DNA of 10,414 bases from Oscillospiraceae bacterium (GTDB taxonomy: Bacteria; Bacillota; Clostridia; Oscillospirales; Acutalibacteraceae). Shown in pieces: positions 1-5,835 of this stretch. Every line of letters begins with the position of its first letter. Positions within the stretch are counted from its first letter, which is position 1. The position numbers and the translations under genes were made by a program. The stretch spans positions 1 to 10,414 of the forward strand of contig SVOX01000041.1 in assembly GCA_015066165.1 (NCBI GenBank), in the 5' to 3' direction. The notes under the pieces are model-generated. The model had not been told where the DNA came from. It saw nothing but the letters and a program-made list of their open reading frames with translations, and searched no databases.

Positions 1-36
1 TTGGATAAATACGGGTGTTTTTTTGTGTTTTTTTAT

Positions 37-65
37 TTGACAAAGCGTATTATGTATAATATAAT
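37..65 (+). promoter_or_regulatory. Consensus sigma-A promoter of typA
   Basis: The -35 element TTGACA lies at 37-42 and the -10 element TATAAT at 60-65, separated by an ideal 17-nt spacer; both hexamers match the sigma-A consensus exactly. Transcription would start near 72, giving a leader of about 27 nt that contains the ribosome binding site AAAGGAAG (84-91), 7 nt before the typA ATG. A T-rich stretch of two GTGTTTTTTT repeats sits just upstream, where an UP-element or curved DNA would act. No operator is visible, so strong constitutive expression is inferred. Confidence 0.85.
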
Positions 66-98
66 ATATAAGTTAATTTATATAAAGGAAGTTTTTTA

Positions 99-1922
99 AT
101 GGCAAAAATAGAAAATTTAAGGAACGTTGCTATAATTGCCCACGTTGACCACGGCAAAACAACTTTGGTTGACCAATTGCTCAAACAAAGCGGTACGTTT
201 CGTGAAAATGAAGCGGTAGATGAACGTGTTATGGACTCTAACGATTTGGAAAGAGAACGTGGTATAACAATTCTTTCAAAAAACACCAGTGTTATGTACG
301 GTGATATAAAAATAAATATTGTTGACACGCCAGGTCACGCAGATTTTGGCGGTGAAGTTGAACGTATTCTTCAAATGGTTGACGGTGTGCTTTTGCTTGT
401 TGACGCATTTGAGGGTTGTATGCCACAAACTCGTTTTGTGCTTAAAAAAGCATTGGCGCTTGGAAAAAAAGCGGTGGTTGTTGTAAATAAAATAGACAGA
501 CCAATGGCAAGACCTTACGAAGTTGTTGACGAAGTGCTTGACTTGTTTATTGAACTTGGCGCCGATGAAGACCAAATCGAATTTCCTGTTGTTTTTGCAT
601 CGGGACGTGACGGTTATGCGTCCCTTTCGCCAGATATAAAGGGTGAAGATATGCGTCCTTTGTTTGATGCCATTATAAAGGAAATTGAAGCACCTGAAGG
701 CGATACCGAAGGTCCGCTACAATTACTCTTTACCAACATTGAATATGACGAATATCTTGGTAGAATAGGCGTTGGCCGTGTTATAAGGGGTTCTGTTAAA
801 GCGGGACAAACTGTAGCACTTTGCCATAAAGACGGCACACACCAAAATTTAAAAATTGCAAAATTGTTTATGTATAAGGGACTCAAACGTCTTGAAGCCG
901 AAAGTGCAACTGTGGGTGACATTATTCAGGTTGCAGGTCTTAATGAACTTGAAATAGGGGAAAGTGCCTGCGATACCGAGTGTATTGAACCGTTGCCTTT
1001 TGTTAAAATAGACGAGCCGACTTTGTCTATGAACTTTATTGTAAATAACTCTCCTTTTGCTGGGCGTGACGGTAAATTTGTTACTTCACGTAATCTTCGT
1101 GACCGCCTTTTTAAAGAAGTTATGACAAACGTAAGTTTAAGGGTAGAAGAGACCGACTCGGCAGATACGTTTAAAGTTTCGGGCAGAGGTGAATTGCATC
1201 TTTCAATACTTATTGAAACAATGCGACGTCAGGGTTATGAATTTCAGGTATCACCTCCCGAAGTTATTTATAAAAAGAGCCCTGATGGCAAAATTTTAGA
1301 ACCAATAGAACTTTTAATGATAGAAGTTCCTGAAGAATACGTGGGAGCGGTTATGGAACGCTTGGGCACACGTAAAGCGGAAATTAGAAATATGGGAACT
1401 CGTGAAGGCGGAACTTCGCACCTTGAATTTTTAATTCCTGCACGTGGACTTTTGGGATACCGTTCACAATTTTTAACCGATACTAACGGTAACGGTATTA
1501 TGAATCACGTATTTTACAGTTATGAAGAGTACAAGGGTGATATAGCACAACGTTCAACCGGCTCAATTATTGCTCACGAAACAGGTGAAGCCACAGGTTA
1601 CGGTTTGTATAATACTCAAAGCCGTGGCAGACTGTTTATTGGACCTTCTACCGAAGTTTACGAGGGTATGATAGTTGGCGAAAACCCAAAAAGTGAAGAT
1701 ATTGTTTGTAATGTATGCAAGAAAAAGCAACTCACAAACACCCGTGCCTCCGGTTCGGATGATGCACTCAGATTAGTACCTCACAGTGTATTAAGCTTGG
1801 AACAGTCACTTGAATTTATTAAAAATGATGAGTTGGTTGAAATTACGCCAAACTTTATACGTCTTCGCAAAAGAATACTTCAAAAAGAAGAAAGAATGAA
1901 ATACGAATCGAAGAATAAATAA
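99..1922 (+). CDS. typA: Ribosome-associated translational GTPase TypA/BipA
   Basis: This 607-residue protein has the normal family length and belongs to the EF-G/LepA class of translational GTPases. The G domain shows G1 AHVDHGKT (14-21), the switch I motif ERGITI (53-58), G3 DTPGH (76-80), G4 NKID (130-133) and a G5-like ASGRDG (167-172). A beta-barrel domain II follows (about 205-290), then an EF-G-like domain III and the TypA-specific C-terminal domain, with GRGLLGYRS and the glycine-rich TDTNGNGIMNHVF near residues 449-470. TypA binds the 70S ribosome in the cytoplasm and is known for roles in ribosome assembly and stress or cold adaptation. The ATG at 99 follows AAAGGAAG with 7-nt spacing and begins the standard MAKIENLRNVAIIAHVDHGK-type N-terminus. 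The stop shares one base with the next gene, so the two are probably cotranscribed and translationally coupled. Confidence 0.97.
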   Translation: MAKIENLRNVAIIAHVDHGKTTLVDQLLKQSGTFRENEAVDERVMDSNDLERERGITILSKNTSVMYGDIKINIVDTPGHADFGGEVERILQMVDGVLLLVDAFEGCMPQTRFVLKKALALGKKAVVVVNKIDRPMARPYEVVDEVLDLFIELGADEDQIEFPVVFASGRDGYASLSPDIKGEDMRPLFDAIIKEIEAPEGDTEGPLQLLFTNIEYDEYLGRIGVGRVIRGSVKAGQTVALCHKDGTHQNLKIAKLFMYKGLKRLEAESATVGDIIQVAGLNELEIGESACDTECIEPLPFVKIDEPTLSMNFIVNNSPFAGRDGKFVTSRNLRDRLFKEVMTNVSLRVEETDSADTFKVSGRGELHLSILIETMRRQGYEFQVSPPEVIYKKSPDGKILEPIELLMIEVPEEYVGAVMERLGTRKAEIRNMGTREGGTSHLEFLIPARGLLGYRSQFLTDTNGNGIMNHVFYSYEEYKGDIAQRSTGSIIAHETGEATGYGLYNTQSRGRLFIGPSTEVYEGMIVGENPKSEDIVCNVCKKKQLTNTRASGSDDALRLVPHSVLSLEQSLEFIKNDELVEITPNFIRLRKRILQKEERMKYESKNK

Positions 1923-2794
1923 TGAATTATATTATACTTGACTTGGAGTGGGACAGCACTTTTTTTGTAAAGCAAAAAAGGTTTATAAACCAAATTTTGC
2001 AAATAGGCGCTGTTAAACTTGACTCACAATTTAACGTTATTGATACCTTTGAAGTTGTAATAAAATCTTCAATTTCAAAAAGAGTTACAGGAAGGTTTGC
2101 AAACCTTACCGGAATTACCAACGAAATTATGCGAGGCGGTGTACCTTTTCCAAAAGCGGTTGAAATGTATAACGCTTGGGTTGGCGATGATACCGTTACA
2201 ATGACTTGGAGCAATTCCGACCTTTATACAATTATTGAAAACGAAGAAAATTTACTTTGCGGTCAAAGGTTTAAAATTGAAAAATACCTTGATTTGCAAA
2301 AATTTATACAAAAAGAAATGCATTTAAAGGGATATGAAGATAAAAATCAGGTATCTTTGGCATTGGCGGCTGAATTTTTGGAAATTGAAACCGATAATAT
2401 TGATTTCCACACCGCCAAAGACGACAGTTTGGTTTGCGCCTTTCTTTTAAAGAAATGCTACAATGCCGAAAGGTTTGAACCGTTAATTAAAGATACCTCT
2501 AATCCCGAATTTTTCAAACGGCTTAAGTTTAAAAGTTATTGCATTTCTAACCTTAAGGATAAAAATATTGATAAAAAGTATTTAGAATTCAGTTGTCCTA
2601 AATGCAGTAAAAAAGCAAAAAAGGTTACTAAATGGAAGTACTCAAACCGTTGGTTTACAGCAAACTTTATTTGTGATTGCGGTGAAAAGTTTAACGGTAG
2701 AGTTACATTTAAGAAAACTTATGATGATTTAATTGTAAGGCAAAAAATTTGTGAATTTAAAGAAAAGAAAAAGACTGAAGAAGTGAAGGTGTAA
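1922..2794 (+). CDS. DEDDh 3'-5' exonuclease (KapD/ERI-1-like) with C-terminal zinc ribbon
   Basis: This 290-residue protein starts with an RNase T/DnaQ-type exonuclease fold. Exo I is DLEWD (D7, E9). Exo II is the aspartate of WSNSD (D100), matching the W-x3-D pattern of KapD and ERI-1 relatives. Exo III is HTAKDD (H163, D168), the H-x4-D signature of DEDDh enzymes. All four metal-binding acidic residues and the catalytic histidine are therefore present, so an active Mg-dependent 3'-5' nuclease is expected; the substrate (RNA or DNA) cannot be read from the sequence. Residues 225-253 add CPKC (C225, C228) and CDC (C251, C253), a likely zinc ribbon for nucleic-acid binding, followed by a lysine-rich tail. 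The ATG overlaps the typA stop (TAATG), with only weak purine-rich sequence upstream, which suggests coupled translation. B. subtilis KapD affects the KinA sporulation pathway, but that role is not assumed here. Confidence 0.85.
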   Translation: MNYIILDLEWDSTFFVKQKRFINQILQIGAVKLDSQFNVIDTFEVVIKSSISKRVTGRFANLTGITNEIMRGGVPFPKAVEMYNAWVGDDTVTMTWSNSDLYTIIENEENLLCGQRFKIEKYLDLQKFIQKEMHLKGYEDKNQVSLALAAEFLEIETDNIDFHTAKDDSLVCAFLLKKCYNAERFEPLIKDTSNPEFFKRLKFKSYCISNLKDKNIDKKYLEFSCPKCSKKAKKVTKWKYSNRWFTANFICDCGEKFNGRVTFKKTYDDLIVRQKICEFKEKKKTEEVKV

Positions 2795-2797
2795 TTT

Positions 2798-2951
2798 ATG
2801 TCAGAAGCAAAACGGTGTATATGGATATAATTTGCTTTCTAATGTTCTTGCAGGTTGGTTAGTGTTTATTCTTTGTATGGTAAGCGGCTTTATTATCAAT
2901 GCCATTCATAAAAAGGTTAAGGATAAAAAAGGTCTTAAAGAAGAGGAATAA
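2798..2951 (+). pseudogene. Small single-pass membrane protein, frame broken by one base near its start
   Basis: The ATG at 2798 is preceded by AAGGTG (2786-2791) at 6-nt spacing, but its frame reads only MSEAKRCIWI before a TAA at 2828-2830. The frame one base further on, from the GGT at 2814 to the TAA at 2949-2951, encodes a clear small membrane protein: a segment rich in Leu, Val, Ile and Phe (starting NLLSNVLAGWLVFILC), then a lysine/glutamate tail ending KKGLKEEE. That frame has no ATG or GTG start; its first candidate is a TTG at 2832 with a poor ribosome site. Removing one A from AAAA at 2809-2812 joins the two parts into a natural 50-residue protein beginning MSEANGVYGYN. I read this as a one-base frameshift (real mutation, sequence error, or +1 recoding). 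It is not a recognised family. It lies 3 nt after the exonuclease gene and just before the argG operators. Confidence 0.55.
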
Positions 2952-2967
2952 TAGTTTTATTGTTAAA

Positions 2968-2985
2968 TTTGCATAAAAATGCATA
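2968..2985. promoter_or_regulatory. ARG box 1 (ArgR operator), perfect dyad
   Basis: The core TGCAT-AAAA-ATGCA (2970-2983) is a perfect inverted repeat fitting the 18-bp ARG-box pattern wnTGNATwwwwATNCAnw bound by ArgR/AhrC hexamers. A second, overlapping dyad TGCAT-AAAT-ATTCT (2980-2993) shares its right half and has one mismatch. The site covers where the -35 region of the upstream argG promoter candidate would be, so repression in excess arginine is expected. ArgR itself is not encoded in the window. Confidence 0.75.
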
Positions 2986-3000
2986 AATATTCTTTTAATA

Positions 3001-3011
3001 TATGTTAAAAT
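3001..3011 (+). promoter_or_regulatory. Candidate promoter P1 of the arg operon (extended -10)
   Basis: TATGT-TAAAAT holds a TRTG extended -10 motif (3001-3004) and a -10 hexamer TAAAAT (3006-3011), five of six bases matching TATAAT. No good -35 is found at 16-18 nt upstream, so the extended element would have to compensate. An identical 11-mer recurs 50 bp downstream. Transcripts would start near 3018. Confidence 0.4.
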
Positions 3012-3031
3012 GCGAGAAAAGTTTAAAAATA

Positions 3032-3049
3032 CTTGCATAATTATTCAAA
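3032..3049. promoter_or_regulatory. ARG box 2 (ArgR operator), perfect core match
   Basis: The core TGCAT-AATT-ATTCA (3034-3047) matches the ARG-box half-sites and 4-nt A/T centre without mismatch. It overlaps the presumed -35 of promoter P2 (TTGCAT, 3033-3038), a position where bound ArgR would exclude RNA polymerase. It also lies just downstream of the P1 start, so it could act as a roadblock for that promoter. Confidence 0.75.
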
Positions 3050-3061
3050 ATATGTTAAAAT
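3033..3061 (+). promoter_or_regulatory. Candidate promoter P2 of the arg operon
   Basis: The -35-like TTGCAT (3033-3038) and the -10 TAAAAT (3056-3061) are separated by 17 nt, and TATG at 3051-3054 gives a TRTG extended -10. The -35 is weak (three of six bases), but spacing and extension are ideal. The start would be near 3068, leaving a leader of about 47 nt before argG. The -35 is embedded in ARG box 2. Confidence 0.55.
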
Positions 3062-3062
3062 T

Positions 3063-3100
3063 TATGCATAAAATACAAAAAACAATGCATATTGTGCATA
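3063..3100. promoter_or_regulatory. Degenerate ARG-box-like sites 3 and 4
   Basis: Two weaker half-site pairs lie between the P2 start and the argG ribosome site: TGCAT-AAA-ATACA (3065-3077) and TGCAT-ATT-GTGCA (3086-3098). Both have a 3-nt centre instead of 4, and the second has one mismatched half-site base. They may be auxiliary ArgR contacts as part of a hexamer-bound array, or simply chance in AT-rich DNA. Confidence 0.4.
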
Positions 3101-3101
3101 T

Positions 3102-3106
3102 GGAGG
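3102..3106 (+). promoter_or_regulatory. Ribosome binding site fixing the argG start
   Basis: GGAGG at 3102-3106 sits 8 nt before the ATG at 3115. It excludes the earlier in-frame ATG codons, such as those at 3010 and 3100, which lie upstream of it or abut it. Confidence 0.85.
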
Positions 3107-3114
3107 AAAATGAA

Positions 3115-4344
3115 ATGGATAAAAAAGATATTAAAAAGGTTGTACTTGCTTATTCGGGCGGTCTTGATACTTCAATTATTATTCCTTGGCTTAAGGAAAA
3201 TTACAACAACCCTGAAATTATTGCAGTATCAGGTAACGTAGGTCAGGCAGACGAACTTGAAGGCCTTGAAGAAAAGGCATTAAAAACAGGCGCTTCAAAA
3301 CTTTATATTGAAGACCTTACTAAAGAATTTTTAGATGATTACGTGTTCCCTTGTCTTCAAGCGGGTGCACTTTATGAAGATTATCTTTTGGGTACTGCTT
3401 TTGCACGTCCTCCTATTGCTAAAAGAATTGCTGAAATTGCACTTGCTGAAGGCGCCGATGCTATTTGTCACGGTTGCACAGGTAAGGGTAACGACCAAGT
3501 TCGTTTTGAACTTGCAATTAAGGCATTTGCTCCGGGTATGAAGATTATTGCTCCTTGGAGAGAGTGGGACATTAAGTCAAGAGAAGAAGAAATCGATTAT
3601 GCTGAAGCACATAACGTTCCGCTTAAGATTAATCGTGAAACAAACTATTCAAAAGATAAGAACATTTGGCACTTATCACACGAAGGTCTTGATTTGGAAG
3701 ACCCCAAAAACGAACCGCTTTATAACAAACCCGGTTTTCTTGAAATGGGCGTTTCTCCTGAAATGGCTCCTGACAAGCCAACCTATGTTACAATTCATTT
3801 TGAAAAAGGTATTCCAACCGCAGTTGACGGAAAGGAAATGGATTCGGTTGGTATTGTTACAACCCTTAACAAATTGGGCGGTGAAAACGGTGTAGGTCTT
3901 TTGGATATTGTCGAAAACCGTCTTGTTGGTATGAAGTGCCGTGGCGTTTACGAAACTCCAGGCGGTGCTATTCTCTATAAAGCGCACAACGTTCTTGAAA
4001 CCATCACTCTTGACAAAGATACTGCTCACTATAAAGCATTAGTGGCTCAAAAATTGGCTGAAAACGTTTATAACGCTCTTTGGTTTACACCTTTGACTGA
4101 AGCAATTTTGGCTTTTGTTAAGGAAACCCAAAAAACCGTTACAGGTGACGTTACCTTGAAACTTTATAAGGGCAATATGATTAACGCAGGTGTTTCTTCA
4201 CCTTATTCACTTTACGATCCTGAAATTGCAACCTTTGACGAAGATGATGTTTACGATCAAAGCGATGCAACCGGCTTTATTAACCTTTACGGTCTTGCTA
4301 CCGAAGTTAATGCAAAAATGAAAGCCAAAAACGGCTTGAAATAA
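3115..4344 (+). CDS. argG: Argininosuccinate synthase
   Basis: ArgG joins citrulline and aspartate with ATP, giving argininosuccinate, AMP and pyrophosphate, the penultimate step of arginine synthesis in the cytoplasm. The 409-residue length is normal for the family. The N-type ATP pyrophosphatase loop is AYSGGLDTS (12-20). The family motif HGCTGKGNDQVRFE lies at 119-132, with the GND and RFE segments that bind citrulline and aspartate. Later segments such as APWREWD, NIWHLS and SSPYSLYDPE are also typical. The start at 3115 (MDKKDIKKVVLAYSGG) is chosen for its GGAGG site and family N-terminus; the frame stays open to 3010 but that stretch is operator DNA. It is the first gene of the arg operon behind the ARG boxes and is followed by a hairpin that may reduce readthrough into argH. 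Confidence 0.97.
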   Translation: MDKKDIKKVVLAYSGGLDTSIIIPWLKENYNNPEIIAVSGNVGQADELEGLEEKALKTGASKLYIEDLTKEFLDDYVFPCLQAGALYEDYLLGTAFARPPIAKRIAEIALAEGADAICHGCTGKGNDQVRFELAIKAFAPGMKIIAPWREWDIKSREEEIDYAEAHNVPLKINRETNYSKDKNIWHLSHEGLDLEDPKNEPLYNKPGFLEMGVSPEMAPDKPTYVTIHFEKGIPTAVDGKEMDSVGIVTTLNKLGGENGVGLLDIVENRLVGMKCRGVYETPGGAILYKAHNVLETITLDKDTAHYKALVAQKLAENVYNALWFTPLTEAILAFVKETQKTVTGDVTLKLYKGNMINAGVSSPYSLYDPEIATFDEDDVYDQSDATGFINLYGLATEVNAKMKAKNGLK

Positions 4345-4354
4345 TTTTACATTA

Positions 4355-4400
4355 AAAATCGCTCACAGTACTGTGCTGCAGTACTGTGAACGATTTTGTT
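4355..4400 (+). terminator. Long hairpin between argG and argH; possible internal terminator/attenuator
   Basis: AAAATCG (4355-4361) pairs with CGATTTT (4391-4397). After one C/A mismatch, TCACAGTACTG (4363-4373) pairs perfectly with CAGTACTGTGA (4379-4389) around a 5-nt loop, giving 18 paired bases in all. The trailing TTTTGTT (4394-4400) is a modest U-tract, partly within the stem, so terminator activity is plausible but not certain. The stem is also built of repeats: CACAGTACTGTG (4364-4375) is itself a perfect palindrome, and CAGTACTGTG recurs directly at 4379-4388. It starts 11 nt after the argG stop, and no argH promoter is evident behind it. Confidence 0.55.
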
Positions 4401-4443
4401 ACTAAAAAAGATATCAGTTTTTACTGAAAGGATGTATTTCTTA

Positions 4444-5835
4444 ATGGAAAAAATGTGGGCTGGAAGATTCCAGAAGGCGCTTGATAAGTTGGCTGATGAT
4501 TTTAATTCGTCAATTCATTTCGACCACAGAATGTATAAACAAGATATTACCGGTTCAATGGTACATGCTATGATGTTATCACGTCAGGGCATTATATCTG
4601 AAAATGAATATCACGAAATACTAAACGGTCTTTCAAACATACTTGAGGATATTGAAAGCGGAAAACTTGAAATAGATATGAACGCCGAAGATATACATAT
4701 GTTTGTTGAAAGTGAACTTACAAAGCGTATTGGAATTTCGGGTAAAAAACTTCATACAGCACGTAGCCGTAATGACCAAGTAGCACTTGACGTTCGGCTT
4801 TATTTGGGAGCCGAGTGTGAACAGATAGCCGCACAAATAAAGAAACTTATTGAAGTTATTAAAGATAAGGCAAATGAAAATAAAGATGCTATTTTACCTG
4901 GATACACCCATCTTCAAAGAGCACAGCCAATATCTTTTGCTCATCATATTTTGAGTTATGCTTTTATGTTAAAGCGTGACTTTGAAAGAATAGGCGATGC
5001 ATTGGTTAGAATGAATAAAGAGTGCCCTATCGGCTCTTGTGCATTAGCGGGTACTACCTACAATACCGACCGTGAATTTGAAGCCGAGCGTTTGGGCTTT
5101 TCGGGTATTTCGCTAAATAGTATCGATGGTGTATCTGACCGTGACTTTTGTCTTGAACTTATGTCGGCTTTCTCTATTCTTATGATGCACTTATCCCGCT
5201 TTTCAGAAGAGATTATTTTATGGTCAAGTTGGGAATTTAAGTTTGTAGAACTTGATGACAGTTACACAACCGGTTCAAGTATAATGCCACAAAAGAAAAA
5301 TCCTGATATGGCAGAATTGGTAAGAGGTAAAACCGGTAGAGTATATGGCGACCTTATGTCACTTCTTACAACTCTTAAAGGTTTGCCTTTGGCATATAAC
5401 AAAGATATGCAAGAAGATAAAGAGGCAATTTTTGATGCGGTTGATACTGTGAAAATGTGCTTGGACGTATTTACCCCTATGATTGCCACAATGACAGTAC
5501 TTAAAGATAATATGTACAAAGCGGCAGGAAAGGGCTTTATAAATGCAACCGATTTGGCAGATTACCTTGTTAAAAAGGGGATGCCGTTTAGAACCGCTTA
5601 TAAACACGTTGGCGAAATTGTTGGTTATTGTATAAAAGAAAACTTGATACTTGACACATTGCCAATTGAAAAGTATAAAGAGTTTGATGCTTCTTTTGAG
5701 GAAGATTTATATAACGAAATTTCTCTTGAAACTTGTGTTTCAAAACGTATTTCAGCGGGTTCAACAGGACCCGATTCGGTAAAAAACCAAATAGAATTTT
5801 TAACGGAGTTTTTAAATGAAAAAGGTATTCATTGA
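4444..5835 (+). CDS. argH: Argininosuccinate lyase
   Basis: ArgH splits argininosuccinate into arginine and fumarate, the last pathway step; it is a tetramer of the fumarase/aspartase superfamily. At 463 residues it has the normal length. Visible signatures are MWAGRF (4-9), TARSRNDQVA (105-114), GYTHLQRAQP (153-162) with the conserved catalytic histidine H156, and the superfamily loop GSSIMPQKKNPD (277-288), where the second serine is the expected general acid/base. The start at 4444 gives the standard MEKMWAGRF beginning. Its ribosome site AAGGA (4428-4432) is rather far away (11 nt), and a small TCAGT/ACTGA hairpin (4414-4427) lies just before it. An in-frame upstream extension to the TTG-containing hairpin DNA is not credible. 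The last 20 bases overlap argC. Confidence 0.97.
   Translation: MEKMWAGRFQKALDKLADDFNSSIHFDHRMYKQDITGSMVHAMMLSRQGIISENEYHEILNGLSNILEDIESGKLEIDMNAEDIHMFVESELTKRIGISGKKLHTARSRNDQVALDVRLYLGAECEQIAAQIKKLIEVIKDKANENKDAILPGYTHLQRAQPISFAHHILSYAFMLKRDFERIGDALVRMNKECPIGSCALAGTTYNTDREFEAERLGFSGISLNSIDGVSDRDFCLELMSAFSILMMHLSRFSEEIILWSSWEFKFVELDDSYTTGSSIMPQKKNPDMAELVRGKTGRVYGDLMSLLTTLKGLPLAYNKDMQEDKEAIFDAVDTVKMCLDVFTPMIATMTVLKDNMYKAAGKGFINATDLADYLVKKGMPFRTAYKHVGEIVGYCIKENLILDTLPIEKYKEFDASFEEDLYNEISLETCVSKRISAGSTGPDSVKNQIEFLTEFLNEKGIH

Noticed and set aside
55..60. TATAAT at 55-60 as the typA -10
   Set aside because: It would leave only a 12-nt spacer from TTGACA; the overlapping TATAAT at 60-65 gives 17 nt.
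276..575. Minus-strand open frames opposite typA and the arg genes
   Set aside because: They have no ribosome sites, no recognisable domains and unusual composition, and lie entirely opposite strongly conserved genes.
2832..2951. TTG at 2832 as the natural start of the small membrane protein
   Set aside because: Only a weak GGA lies upstream and the codon falls at the edge of the membrane segment; the ATG at 2798 has a much better ribosome site, so a frameshift explains the locus better.
3010..3114. In-frame upstream extension of argG from an ATG at 3010
   Set aside because: It lies across ARG boxes and promoter P2, has no ribosome site, and would add 35 residues not seen in the family; GGAGG at 3102-3106 points to 3115.
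3335..3895. Plus-strand alternate frames within argG
   Set aside because: They overlap a well-conserved enzyme in another frame and show only shadow-like composition.
4396..4443. In-frame upstream extension of argH
   Set aside because: It would start inside the hairpin with a TTG codon and lacks a ribosome site; the family N-terminus MxKMWxGRF begins at 4444.
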